64,000 bases of DNA. Origin: Pyrocephalus nanus (Eukaryota > Chordata > Aves > Passeriformes > Tyrannidae). The stretch lies in assembly GCA_038380795.1 (NCBI GenBank), contig CM076260.1:75801843-75865842 (forward strand), in the 5' to 3' direction. Shown here piece after piece: positions 40,762 through 52,200 of the stretch (the first letter of the stretch is position 1; each line of letters begins with the position of its first letter). The notes below the pieces were generated by a model. That model was not told the DNA's origin. It saw only the letters and a program-made list of their open reading frames with translations, and did no database searches. The position numbers and the translations under genes are program-made.

Positions 40762-41000
40762 CTTTGTTCCGCGGCGACCGCCCGCCCGCTACTCCCCCGG
40801 CCCGAGGCGGGGGGCACGGAAGGGAACGAGGCGAAGGCTCCTCTCAGCTCCGGGCACCTCCAGCCCCACTGGACGCTCTGGCAGCGGCTCCGCTGGCGGC
40901 GGCCCCGCACAGCGCGCAGAGGGGCCGATCCGTCCTGCGCGGCCCCGGCGGCGGCGACGGTGACTGCTCGGCTCCGTCCCCCTCCCCCTCCGCACGGACT
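40762..41000 (-). other. ARID4B: ARID4B presumed non-coding exon 1 (5' UTR)
   Basis: A clear minus-strand splice donor, AAG|GTGAGG, lies at the 40762/40761 boundary inside the CpG island and would pair with the acceptor at 39646. The upper end is not visible in sequence. Two minus-strand CCAAT boxes at 41053-41057 and 41094-41098 suggest initiation roughly 60-120 bases downstream, near 40,950-41,020. The exon contains no required coding sequence, because the ATG is in the next exon. Confidence 0.6.
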
Positions 41001-41052
41001 GACTGACTGACGGGCGCACGGCCCGGGCCACGCCCCCCGCCCCGCCTCCCCC

Positions 41053-41098
41053 ATTGGGCCTCGGCCCACAGAGCCCGCCCCCCTCGCGGCCCCATTGG
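41053..41098 (-). promoter_or_regulatory. Pair of CCAAT boxes (NF-Y type), minus orientation
   Basis: ATTGG on the plus strand at 41053-41057 and 41094-41098 reads CCAAT on the minus strand. The 41-base spacing is close to four helical turns. The orientation and distance suit ARID4B, although NF-Y acts on both sides of divergent promoters. Confidence 0.6.
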
Positions 41099-41238
41099 CC
41101 GCCGCGTCGGAAATACTGACATCATTCTTCTCCACTTCTATGGAAACTGAGACTCGGCGCCGCGGAGGCTCATGGGGGACACAGTTCTCGCTCGCCGCTC
41201 GCTCCGTTCCAGGCAAGCGGGACGCCACGGCACGGCGG

Positions 41239-41258
41239 ACCACAACTCCCAGAGCGCA
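41239..41258 (+). promoter_or_regulatory. ZNF143/STAF-like element
   Basis: ACCACAACTCCCAGAGCGCA closely resembles the vertebrate ZNF143 consensus (ACTACAATTCCCAGAATGCA type), including the invariant CCCAG core. Such sites are enriched in divergent CpG-island promoters. It lies between the two predicted start regions. Confidence 0.6.
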
Positions 41259-41304
41259 CCGCGCGCAGGGGAGGCGGAGGCCCGGGCGTATGCTAAGGAG
41301 CCGA

Positions 41305-41327
41305 GGGGGCGGGGCTGGCGCGTGCGC
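41305..41327 (+). promoter_or_regulatory. GC box plus NRF1-like palindrome
   Basis: GGGGGCGGGGC (41305-41315, Sp1/KLF type) is followed three bases later by GCGCGTGCGC (41318-41327), one base from the NRF1 palindrome GCGCATGCGC. Both are immediately upstream of the presumed GGPS1 first exon. Confidence 0.55.
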
Positions 41328-41329
41328 GG

Positions 41330-41478
41330 CGGGGCGCTCGGTGGCGCATTTTCCTCCCGGGAGGGGAAGGTGGCGCCCAGCGGGGCGGAAGGAAGGAAGG
41401 GGGCGGCGCTCCGGCCCCGCGCTCTGCCGCCACCGCCGCTGCTCCCGGAGCAGAGGCTGTTCGGGAGGAGGCGGCGAG
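41330..41478 (+). other. GGPS1: GGPS1 presumed non-coding exon 1 (5' UTR)
   Basis: A good splice donor, GAG|GTGAGG, lies at 41478/41479, downstream of the GC box and NRF1-like motif. It pairs in gene structure with the acceptor at 46141-46142. GGPS1 in other vertebrates also begins with a non-coding exon. The left end is a guess from promoter motifs. Confidence 0.55.
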
Positions 41479-44282
41479 GTGAGGCTGCCTGCTCCGTGAG
41501 CCGACCATGGCTGGTGGGGGGCGCGGGGGAGGGAGCGGGGAGGGGGGTGCCTGGCTTGGAGGGGCCGGTCTGAGCCCGGCTGCGGGGGGAGCGGGAGCCG
41601 CTGCTGCCCCGCCCCGCCCAGGAGGGGCTGGCAGGCTGCCCGGGAAGGGGCCCGGCGAAGGGGGGCCGCCGGTAGAGCTGGGCGGAGCGGCTGACGGAGC
41701 GCTCCGGGGCCGCGGCTGCGCCCGGCGGGCGGCGCTTCCCGGCCCTCCCCAGCGGCCGAGCCCGACAGCGCCGCGCAGAAAATGGGGACGGGCGGGGGGA
41801 GCGGGGCGTCCTCGGCTCTCGGTCTCGCCGCTTCTAAAATGGCGCTGGAGAGCCGGGGCTGTCTCCCTTGAGCTCTGGAGGTGACTGGAGCGGCCGCGCC
41901 CGTCATGCTGAACTCCGAAAAAAAAAAAAAAATTAACCTGTTTTCTTGTATTTGGCTGTGGTGTTTTGGGAGGGAGTTTGGCCGCTGCAGGCAAGGCAGC
42001 ACCTTCGTGTTCTCTGTGAAATGTGAGTTTGAACTGCGAGTTTAGCGCAGCGCTCCAGCAGCGGTCACGGGTTCCGCCGGCTCACCCTCTGTCCTCGGGT
42101 CAGCCCGCAGCCTTTCCTTTGCCTGCGGGGACCTGGGCGGCCCAGCTGTTGTTCGGCTTTTGCAGCCTTCGTGCTTGATTATACCTGGAAACCCCATTAA
42201 AATGGGAGCACGATCCCAGCAGGTCTGTGTTCATGCCCTTCTGTCGTTAGTGTTGGAATTGCAGCCATGGAAAGCTGCTTGTTTACTTGGCTGCATCTTC
42301 TGGAAAAGTGTCTGACTGCCCTCCCACCTGTGGGAAGTTACCCACCCAAAGGTTGGGTGCGAGGTGTTATTCGGTGTCAGCCTAGGGAGAGTTGTAAACG
42401 AGACTCTGCTAATTAGAATGAGAACATGGACTAGTGTCCAGGTTACATTAGCATGAAGACTTTTAGTAGTATCTCTGTGAGAATACACATTCATTGTGTT
42501 TTCTGTATATTCCTTCTGAAACAGAGCTTCTTGCTCCCACCACCTACCCCCATTTGGGGCTTTTTTTTTTTTACCAACTGTTTTTTACCTCACTGTGTTC
42601 ATGTCTTCGTCCACTGAGTTCTGTGATGGAGCTGATTTAAGAACTTTCTGGATGGTTCCTTTTGCACTATAGCTCTCTGCTTCTTTGGTGGTTGTCTTTT
42701 CTTTGTAGCTGCACTGTGACTGGAGCCACTGTGATGATGATACTTTTTAAAGTACCACCTGTGTATTTAATCTAGACTGTTTCAGTGATTACATATCCCT
42801 GCCTGGGAGGAGGGGGAGAATATTCTGTAGAACTGAATGGGAAGGATAAGGTGAGAAGCTGTTTGCAAAAATTCCAAGGGGAAGGTTTTTTTCACATGTG
42901 ACTTAAAAATAATACTGCTTTCATCCTCTCTAGAAAGCTCCTAGATCCAGATCATAGCTTCAAATATAGCTTTGGAGTAGTTCCAAATTATAGAAGCCTA
43001 TGCCACCATCTTATTCTAGTGTTGTGCGTGTTTTCCAAGAGATCATTAGAGAGAAGGTTTGTTGCAGTCCAAAACACAGTTGTGTGGGCTCTCTCCTGTG
43101 ATTGTATGGCTGTTCTGCATTCTTATGTGGGGATACTGAGAAGTTAACTGGAAGAAGAACTTAGTCATGCATATGAATTGAAATGCAGGAAGTCTGTGTG
43201 CTGGTTTGAAAGGTAAAATGGCCTTAACTGCTTTAATCCTATGAATAAGCATACATGTAATCGACTCTTACACTTTCACCAACAAAGGGCTTTGTATTCC
43301 CTTTCACTTATTGTTTAACTCCTGGCACTTTTAGTGGGAGATGGTGACTGAGATCTCCTCTCAAAACGTCTTCACTGAGAAGTCTCCTGAAATAGTGCAA
43401 CTTCTGTAATAAATTAGTCAGTCACCTCTGCAGGAAAAAATTAATATCAAGTCTTTTCCATTTGTGTCATATGTAATAACTTCGTGCAAAGAGACTGCAA
43501 GTCTCATATCATGGTATTTTTGCTTACAGGCCTTGGTAACAAATTTCACGTACATGTTTTTTTATCAAGTGTCCCTTTCTTCAAGTAAGTTTGGGGGAGG
43601 TTCTGCTCACTGTTCTTGTTTCAGTGGGTGTGTTAGACATGTAGCTGTCTGATGAATACAGACTGTTTTTCCTTGGCAGAGATTACCTAAGAATTAATTT
43701 TGTGGTAGCATAGCAATATAGAAAAGCTTAACAATAGTGATTGAAGATAAGTTATAATCTGCTCTTTGTTCGTTAGAGCTCATTTAAAAAAAAAAAAAAA
43801 AAGGTAAAAATCTTTGCACTTGTGGCAGACATGCCTAATTTTCCGCTGCCAAGCCATATTTCAGGTGGACTCCTACTAGTTTGGTGAAGAGAGAGGCAAA
43901 TATTTAGGTTGTTGCTGTATAATACTAGTGAATTTCAAGTTAGTTGGGCATTCTGAATATTGTCTTGGTGTCCTACAGACAAGCAAGAGACCTAATTCCC
44001 TGAGAGAGGAGGAAAAAGTTTAATATGTACTTCTGAGCATAAACTTTTACAAGAGAGTACTTCCAGTCCTAACATCTCTTCTCAGCCCAACTGGATAGCT
44101 AGGCACTTAATTCTATCACCATCTGTGTGGCTTTTTGACAAATAAAACTCACAGGGGAGTTGTTAGTATGTCTTTATATCCAGGTCTACCAGATTCTTTC
44201 TGCTTAAAACATCTGGTGGTGGATTCTGATAGTCTTTTTGATTTTTGCTTCCTCACTGAAGTCCTTTGAGACTTATATATAA

Positions 44283-44590
44283 GAATCATAGAATAGATTG
44301 GGTTGGAAAAGACCTCCAAGATCATCGAGTCCAACCCCTGATCCAACTCCAATTACTATATCATGGCACTAAGGGCCACATCCAATCTCTGTTTAAAAAC
44401 CTCCAGGGATGGTGAATCCACCACCTCTCTGGGCAGGCCGTTCCAGTACCTGATTACCCTCTCTGTAAAGAATTTCTTCCTAACATCTAACCTAAACCTC
44501 CCCTGGCAGAGCTTGAGCCCATGTCCCCTTGTCCTATTGTTGGTTGCAGAGCATACCCTGGGAAACAACCCTTGAAAACAAGGGGGTCCA
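44283..44590 (-). mobile_element. CR1 LINE, 5'-truncated 3' end
   Basis: Read on the minus strand, the element ends with the conserved avian CR1 tail: GGACTCGATGATCTTGGAGG, then TCTTTTCCAACC and ATTCTATGATTCT. The ORF at 44356-44568 (minus) encodes the C-terminal end of the CR1 polyprotein downstream of the reverse transcriptase, with [18 protein letters not shown] and [13 protein letters not shown]. This end has stayed open for 70 codons. The sequence left of the junction with the LTR (44590-44715) may be more of the element or another repeat. Confidence 0.88.
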
Positions 44591-44715
44591 GGAGGGATGG
44601 ATGTGCTTCAAGCAGGAAATTTTGAGGCTGTACCGGTGTGCCGAAAGGCAAGCCGGCAGGGAAGACAACCAGCTTGGTTAAATATCACTTTAAAATAGTT
44701 ATTTTCATGGACACT

Positions 44716-45265
44716 TATTGTGATTTAACCCAGCCACAACTAATTTCCATGCAGCTGTTTGCTCATTCCCCACCACTCTGGTGGGATGGGGAGGAAAGTC
44801 AGAAAAAAAGGTAAAACTCAGAGTTAACAGTTTAATAATTTAAATAAAGTAAATTATAGTAATAGGAATAACAGAGAGAGGAATAAAACCCAAGGCAGAC
44901 AAGTGATGTACAATACAATTGCTTACCACCCACTGACCAATGCCCATCCCAGCCCCAGCCAGCCATCAATGACTCCTGGCCAAGTGCCCCCACTTTATAT
45001 ACTTAGCATGACATTCTATGGTATGGAATATCCCTGTGGCCAGCTTGGGTCAGCTGTCCTGGCCATGCTGCCTGCCAGCTTCTCGTGCACCTGCTGCCTG
45101 GCAGAGCATGGGAAACTGAAAAGTCCTTCACTTAGGGTGAGCACTACTTAGCAATAGCCAAAATGTGAGTGTGTTATCAACAGTGTTCCCATGCCAAGTT
45201 CAAAACGCAGCACTGTACCAGCTACTAGGAAGAAAGTTGGCTGTGTTCTAGCCAAAAACAGGAGA
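44716..45265 (-). mobile_element. Solo LTR of avian ERVL-type endogenous retrovirus
   Basis: The roughly 550-base block resembles, along its length as I recall it, the widespread bird ERVL-type LTR. Read on the minus strand it has the CTTCCTAGTAGCTGGTA start region, GGACAGCTGACCCA, a TATATAA promoter motif (plus 44995-45001), the TTATTAAACTG-type polyadenylation region and the CCCATCCCACC-like tail. Both terminal dinucleotides appear mutated and no clean target-site duplication was found, so it is fairly old. No internal viral genes are present. The small plus-strand ORF at 44903-45151 lies inside it and is not a gene. Confidence 0.8.
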
Positions 45266-46142
45266 ATGACTTATGTAACTATTCACTTGCTCCAGGGGAA
45301 AAAAGTAAGTCCTTCACAGGATAGTAGCAAAGTAACTGGGAAATGATGCTGAAGTGGTATGAGACTTTATGTTACTGCTGCAGTTCTTGTCTTAAAATTA
45401 CATGAGAATTGTAATGCAGTGCAGAAAGGATGGCTAGAGGTGAAAGGACAGAAAATCTGTTACAGAAAACAGTCTAAAAAAATGCAGATAGAGATGACCA
45501 AAAGTATGTGGATTGAAATGTAATCAATAGAACATTGTTGAGCTCTGTAGGCTGTGGATCCTGAAGTATTTATCATAAGAGTCTATTACATATATAGTAT
45601 ATGGGAAAGTGTGTAAAGCTGTCTGTGTGCTCAAACGGTGGTAAGAGAATGGTATATTTCTGATCTGGCTTCTAAGACAAGACTGAGGAATGCTATCAGA
45701 AGACTAGTGTTCTTCAGTTTGCTTCGGTCTGAGGTGTATTTTCTGCTCTTAGGCATCTCCCCTTCTGTGTGGGGAAAGCATTTGGGGACATCTAATCAGA
45801 TTAGACATATGAGGTTTTGTATGTGTGTCTTTGTATGAGTTTGTATGTGTGGTTTTCTGTAAGTATCTTTAAAGACTTGAAGTGGAGCTTCATTGTTGTG
45901 AATGGTAATGTTTGAATACGAAGTTTAGGAGTTGGTTTAAGCTATTCATGAATAATTAAAGAAAACTGTATTTAGTACATATGCGTGTTTCTACTACTGA
46001 AGGTAGTATTAACTGAAGGTGTAATGTGCAAAAATGGAGTATTTTTACCTAATCTGGAAGTCACCTGACTTTTTAATTATATAGATCTATTGTTTATTTC
46101 TGTAATTTTTGATCTAAATAACATTAACATTTTCTTCAACAG

Positions 46143-46235
46143 TGAACTACCTCTTAGGAAATAAAGAAATGGATGGGATGGATGAAACATCTAAAAGAAT
46201 CCTAGAGCCATACCAGTATTTACTTCAACTACCAG
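46143..46235 (+). CDS. GGPS1: GGPS1 exon 2 (26 bases of 5' UTR, start codon, residues 1-22 and first base of 23)
   Basis: The acceptor TTTCTTCAACAG ends at 46142. The ATG is at 46169. Coding runs to CTA-CCA-G and is followed by GCAAGT, not GT. The reading frame demands a break after CCAG, because exon 3 begins GT-AAG-CAA and restores Gly-Lys-Gln. No GT donor that keeps the family sequence is present nearby. Without splicing, the frame would run on to a stop at 46411 with no family resemblance. Confidence 0.92.
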
Positions 46236-49200
46236 GCAAGTTTCTTTGTGGTGTGTTGCTTGCAAATATCAAAATTGGTTTTACAGCAACTTTTGTCTTG
46301 GGAAGTATAAGCCAAGAAGTTTATCCGTTCTTGATTTCTGCATTTAAGGGTAGTAAAAAGCAACTCCTTTCAGTATTTGTTCATCCTCCTGTAGAACTAC
46401 CCTTTTGGTGAGATTGGTGCAGTAGCTCTCGAGTCTGTTTCTCATGTAAGTAGTATTTCAGTTACTCTGTTCTGCATTCAGAGTAGCTGACTTGCTGCTT
46501 TTAAAAACTGGTAAGGGCAAGTACTGAATACTTGATCCTACTCTTAAACTCGGAGCTGACAATGTTTTGTTCTTTATGTGCTTGCTGTACTGAACTCAGT
46601 GGCTTGTGGATTTTGTTTGGAGTTTTTTCTTTAAACTTTTCTTTTTGATTGTGAGGTTCTTTGGGGTTTTTTTTTTTTTTGGTGGTGGGTTTTGTTTGTT
46701 TGTTTGGATTTTTTTTGTATTAGCTTGTTTCTCTTGTGTAACTTATTTTCCCTGGTATGCATAGAGCTGGGTTCTTATGGCCAATTTCAGCTATCCATGG
46801 ATTGCTTCACTTGTGAGAGGTGCAACCAGTCTTGGTGTAGCATCAGGTTACCAGGAATACATTCACATGAACTTTTTTTTCTTGAATGGTACTTATGTAG
46901 CAGAATTCAGGAGACAGTTTGATAGCAAACTATTGTATGGTTATGCCTCCTGGAAGTTTCTTTGACTAAAAAGTTGGATTGGTTGCTGTGACTTATACTT
47001 GTGCACCTGAAGTGTAATGAATACCATACAAGCTATGAAAGTGACTAACTTTGTAAAATTGCTGGCACAATAACTTTGTCATTGGGACTATTGCATAATT
47101 GCCTGGTTGCCTTCTGTCCAGTTTATAGTGCATGCTGGTGGAGTTAAGGAAGATACAAAATATGGGTAAATATTAAGGAAAATAATCCTGATCAAAATTA
47201 TATCTGACCAGGGTAGAAGACCTTCTGCCTGGACAAGTAGCATTATAAATCACAGGCATGCTACTAAATGGCTTTTGCACATCTGCAGCAAGACCTGTAT
47301 ATCAGCAGCGTGAGCCCTGTGGGTCCTAATTTATTATACGTGTGTATAATGAAATTCATTATTAATCTCTGCAAATATCCAGGGTTTTCTTGTTTACATT
47401 AGTGATTTCATTTGACTTGGCAGTTAGCACTGAGTTAAAAACTAAGAAAAGGAAAGAATTTGGCAGTTCTATGCGTTTTTAATGCCAGAAAGTTCATTTC
47501 CCATTTCCTCACATGTATTTCTTTTGCCTATGTTGAACTGGGTGGTGATGTTTCTAGAAAACTACCTTGAGAATGAGTTTGTGGTATTCCAGAGAGCTTT
47601 CTCAGACCTAGTCCTGAAGAAATGTACTTTCCTCCAACACCATTTTTAAGTGTACTTTTTGTTTGGTTAGATTATCTCATTAACCAAGGTATGTTGTAAC
47701 GCCTTTGCATCTTTAGCTGCTAATTATTTTTAGAGCTATTGTAGATACCAAGAAAAAAAGCTCAGCTTCCTTGTAGCAAATATACAAGAGGGAAAAAGTG
47801 CCCAAAAAAAGCTTCTTTAGGCAAAAGTCATTGACTAATAGCTCTTCAGTTAACTTTCACTTTAAATGATGCATCTAGGATATACATTTAACCTTCCTCC
47901 TTTGAGTCCTGTGGCTAAATTCCTCTACTTTGTAAGTTCAACCCTAATCACTCTATACTGGTGACTTATGTAATATTACACTTGCAGACAGTGCAGGTGT
48001 TTTATATCCTGTCCTGCTAAAGAATTGTAAATTTGATAGACCACTTTACCATGGTGATTTCTACTTAATTTGGAGAAGGTGAGAAATAAGATACACTTCT
48101 CTCTGTGCAGTAATGGAGGTGTGACTCAAAAGAGGTGACTTCTCTTAAACTATGCAGGTGAAAGTGGTGCACCTGTGGAAAGTTTGTGTTGAGTAACAGG
48201 TGAAGCAGTGAGGGTTCACAATCATATAGCTGGTGTTTACTGTTTTTGAAACACTGGCGTTGCCTCAAATCAGCTGTGCCAAGTATGAATCAGTAGGCAC
48301 AAGCTATGTGTGGGAACCTTGGAGTTAGTATAAACATTAAAGCTTGGTAAGCAAAGAAAAAATGGACATATAGGTGCTGTTTTTAAATAGGGTGAACCCA
48401 AATGAAATGCCTGAGCCAATCTTAGAAGCTCTTGCTAAAAGACACAGTTTCATTCTATCCTCTATGCTTCTGGAAGTATTCTCCTGCTACTTAACTTGTG
48501 CTGGTTCTCAGCTTGCTAATCAAATTATTAGGTAATACCAATCACCTAACCTGCTAAAAACTTGCCTGGTTCATCTCGTCTTGTTAGTGAGCCATCAAAA
48601 GGTTAGGAGCTGTTTCTGTGTTGGATCAATTTGAGCTCTGAGGGGCTTTTGCAGAAGGCTTGGCTGAGTATCAAGTATGTATGCTCACAGCCCTACAGTA
48701 GTCCAGTTGCTTATCTTGTAAGACTAGTTAAACAAACTCTCCAAGCAGTTTAGTAACCTATGAGTGAATGAATTTAGATACATATCAAACTTTGTTTACA
48801 TAAAGAGGGATTGTGTAACAGCATTAAGGTTGGGAGGAGGGGAGGGAAGGTGTCTGCTAATGTTGTCTATGGTGTAAGAACACAAATTTTTGTAACTGCT
48901 AAGGAGTAGCCCCTCAATACAAGGAGTTGTATTCCTGTTACAGAAATAAGACTTTTAATGGTAATAGTTTGGGAGTGATACTTAAAATAAGCTAGTATAT
49001 TACTTTGACTTTCAACAACACTAGGATAGGGAAGCTACTAGGATTAAAGTATCTTTACTGTATTGCTGTTTTTAGCTGCTAGTATGGTAATTAATGTTTA
49101 TTCCTTCTTTGGCAGAAATTGTTTCTTGGGAGAAGAATTCTGAAGCAGTAACTTTTCTTGTAAAATCTCATTGTAGGAGAGCGTTGCCATACTAGTTTTT

Positions 49201-52200
49201 AGCAATGTTCTACTTAATCTAATATTTAGGCTCATAAAGTACAGGGTTGCCTTTTACAAATTCCATTGTAGTTCATCTCAAAAATGGCCTGATTCATACT
49301 CACAGTGAATCTTTTATTTCTGCATGTCTGAGTTAACAGCAGTAGCTGGTTGTGTGGCACTAAGGTGTATATGGAACTTCAGTTGCCATAAAACTGATAT
49401 GGTCAACAACTTGCTGTTGAAAGGGGTAAATTCTGATCCCTTTCATAACTGCAACTTCCGTTTCATATCCCTCTGGTCTTGGATGCAGTCTTTCCTGGGC
49501 TTGCTCAGCAAGCTAAACAATCAAGACTGGCTTTTGTTGTTCAGCTTTTTGAGCTGGGTTGTTGAACTTGACCAGCTTGGTGACGGAGTTAAGCACCACA
49601 GGGCATGATTCCTACCACTTGCAGAACTACACTTGGCACATGAGAGGCCTCAGCTTGAGCTAAGTTCCTCATGGAGGCTGCAGCTCTCTAGATTTTGAGC
49701 TGCAGGAGTGCCTGGGGGCACCCGCTGGCCAGAAGCAAGTGATATCCCTGCCCCTAAAAGGGATGTAGTGGTGGAAGAAGTGTGTTACCAAGCAAAGGAG
49801 CAGTGGAAGGGGGTCAGCAGGCTTGCACAGCATCAGAAACAACAAAAATTACAAGACACTACATATTCAAGAGTCTGAAACCTCCAGGTATATTGAAGGA
49901 GGGGCAGGAATAGTCTGTGCATATCAAGTTGGGTGATGGATATTCTCACAGTGGTGAAGGCTGGGAAATGGGAAACGGATGGCTTCTGGTACCAAGAGAA
50001 AGATTCCTGTTCTTGAGCAGATGTGCAATTGCCAAATAGGTTCAGTGCACTGAAAGAAGACACATGGCTGGAAGTTCTGTATAGATTTTTTTTTTTCAAC
50101 CTAAATGATTCTATGATTTTATACAACTAAGCATCAGAGCAGCAAGTGATGCTGGGGCAGCAGCAAGTGATGCTGGGGCAGCAGCAAGTGATGCTGGGGC
50201 AGCAGCAAGTGATGCTGGGGCAGCAGCAAGTGATAGTAGTGGAGACACTGACTCCTGCAGGAGATGGAGGCTTCCCCATGGTGTTGTGTGTTAGGGAGGT
50301 TTGCTGGTTTTGGGTACTTCTGATCTTATGGAAGGACTGCCAAGGTGTTTCACCCTTAAAATACTTAACCTTGCAGCTCTTCTACTGGAGCACTGATGGA
50401 CTATAGCAAGGGGGTGCTTGAGGCTTATCAAGACTATGTGGCTTTTGGAATGAGAAGCAAGGACACAGGAAGCCAGGTGGCTTTTCTCCATGATCCTCAA
50501 CCTGCTTAACCTCACTATCAAGAGGAATAAAGAGATACTGCCTGTCAACAACTAGTTCGTTGCACAGCTTATGTTGATAGCAGAGCTTTGCATCTTATAG
50601 CCATGAGACTCCCTTTGTAGAGCAAGGACTACCTCAAGGAGATAGCATCCACCTACATGTGTCAGGGCACAAGTGTCTCTGCTAACAAACTGAGCAACAC
50701 GTGAGAAGGGACCAAACTAGAAATGACAGTAAAAAAAACTGACTACACACAGTCAAGTAAGGAATTAGTGAAGTTGTGGACTAAGGGTACAGGCTGATTT
50801 TAACAAGAGACACCTTGTAATCTCAAAGCTGAAAGCAGACCATCCCAGCACTCCAGCAGGTACAAACAGAACAACATGATAGGGGAAGCTCTGACTTCTT
50901 CTGAGGAATCTGCAAGAATGGATACCTTTCTGAAGTGCCTCTACACAAATGGATACTTTATTGGGAATACACGGGAGAAGTTAGAGGTTGGCAGTAATTT
51001 TATTGAGGTATCTGATTTGTGATAGCTCACTCAGCTAAAGCACTGCAATCTATGGATGTGGACTGCCTAGGAAGACAGCCTAGGATAGCAAGGAGTGGGA
51101 GTTGCCTTTAATGTGAAAAAACAGCTGAATTGCATGCAGTTGTACTTTCAGTCAGATGAGCCTGTTTAGAGCTTGTGAGTTAAGATTGGAGGGCAGATCA
51201 ATAAGGGTGACACTATAGTGAGTCTTTATGATAGACCCCCTTAGCAGGAAGAAGCAGATGAGACCTTCAGACAATTTTAAGATGTTTCATATTTACATAA
51301 GACTTCACTTACCTCACTGTCTGGTAGAAGAAGCAACACAGCAGGACACAGGCAATCTAGCAGGTTCCTGGAATGCACTGATGACCTCTTGCTACCACAG
51401 GTGATCAAGGAGCTGATTAAAGAAGGCATTGTGCTGGACTTCACACTTAAAACAAGAAAGAATTGGTTAGGACATGAAGACTGGAGGCAACCTTAGCCGT
51501 AGTGACCATAGGATAGTGGCATTCAGAATTGTCAGAAAGGAGCAAGGCAAAAATCAGGATCTTAGCTGTGGACAGGTTAACCCTGTTATGAACAGGGAAA
51601 TTCAAGTAGAGAATTCTGTCAGTGCCCCTAATTTGTCACAGGTGGCTTCCCATTGTAAAAGTGTATATGCCTGCTCTCTTTGCTTTTCACCTGCAGTTTG
51701 TTTATGCTGGTTGTAGTGTTCTTGTAGCTGCTTAGGGACTTTGTCCATTTAGTCTTAATCCATCAAAGGATGCAGCTAAACATGCCAGTGTACAATATAG
51801 CTGAGGTAGTATAGTGGCTTGCTTCCTCCAGAAGGGCAAGGCTCCCTTTCTCTGGTCCTCAGCATCTGCTGCTCACCCTGTACTGACTCTGGCAGATCCA
51901 CTGCATGAGCTGACTCAGTACGTAAAGCTGGCAGAAAGCTAACCTAGCACAAAGCAGAGTTCTCTGCTGGGCTAATGAGTTGAATTAGCTTAGTGAGGCT
52001 GTAATGGGGGCTAGGTTAATAGTTCCCTCTGCTCTTTCCCATGCTTGCTCTAGCCCTTTTGTGTACCCTCTCTGTAAGTGGGGTGCTGCCTTAAGGACAT
52101 AATTTATTGTTACTTAATGCAGCAAGAGTGAAAAAATACTAACCAGGAGTCAGTCCAGAGCTGGAGGGCTGTGGGTTTTGGATTTTCCTGGTCACAAGGA

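Larger units (their letters stand above)
39600..41900. promoter_or_regulatory. CpG-island bidirectional promoter of ARID4B and GGPS1
   Basis: About 2.3 kb of very GC-rich, CpG-dense DNA covers the 5' ends of both divergent genes. The ARID4B first-exon donor (40762) and the GGPS1 first-exon donor (41478) are 716 bases apart. Between them lie two minus-strand CCAAT boxes, a CRE-like TGACATCA (41117-41124), a ZNF143-like site, a GC box and an NRF1-like palindrome. YY1-like AAATGGCG motifs lie downstream of each gene's start side (39871-39880 on minus, 41837-41846 on plus). No TATA box is evident, as is usual for housekeeping CpG-island promoters. Boundaries are approximate. Confidence 0.9.
41479..46142 (+). 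other. GGPS1: GGPS1 intron 1
   Basis: About 4.7 kb. The left 400 bases belong to the CpG island. An A15 run lies at 41918-41932 and an A17 run at 43786-43802. It carries a CR1 3' fragment (44283-44590) and an LTR (44716-45265), both in the orientation opposite to GGPS1. Confidence 0.7.

Noticed and set aside
39586..42002. Several long ORFs (up to 414 codons) on both strands across the CpG island
   Set aside because: They are Ala/Pro/Arg/Gly/Ser-rich, overlap on both strands and in several frames, and lie in 5' UTR, intron and promoter. Low stop-codon density in GC-rich DNA explains them.
44713..45274. ACTTAT direct repeat flanking the LTR as a target-site duplication
   Set aside because: The right copy starts three bases beyond the best LTR end and the left copy overlaps the inferred LTR end. 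It is probably coincidental.
50100..50120. CCTAAATGATTCTATGATTTT resembling a CR1 3' terminus
   Set aside because: It has the tail motif but no clear preceding CR1 3' sequence, and similar flanking sequence seems to continue through it, so a separate insertion end is not supported.
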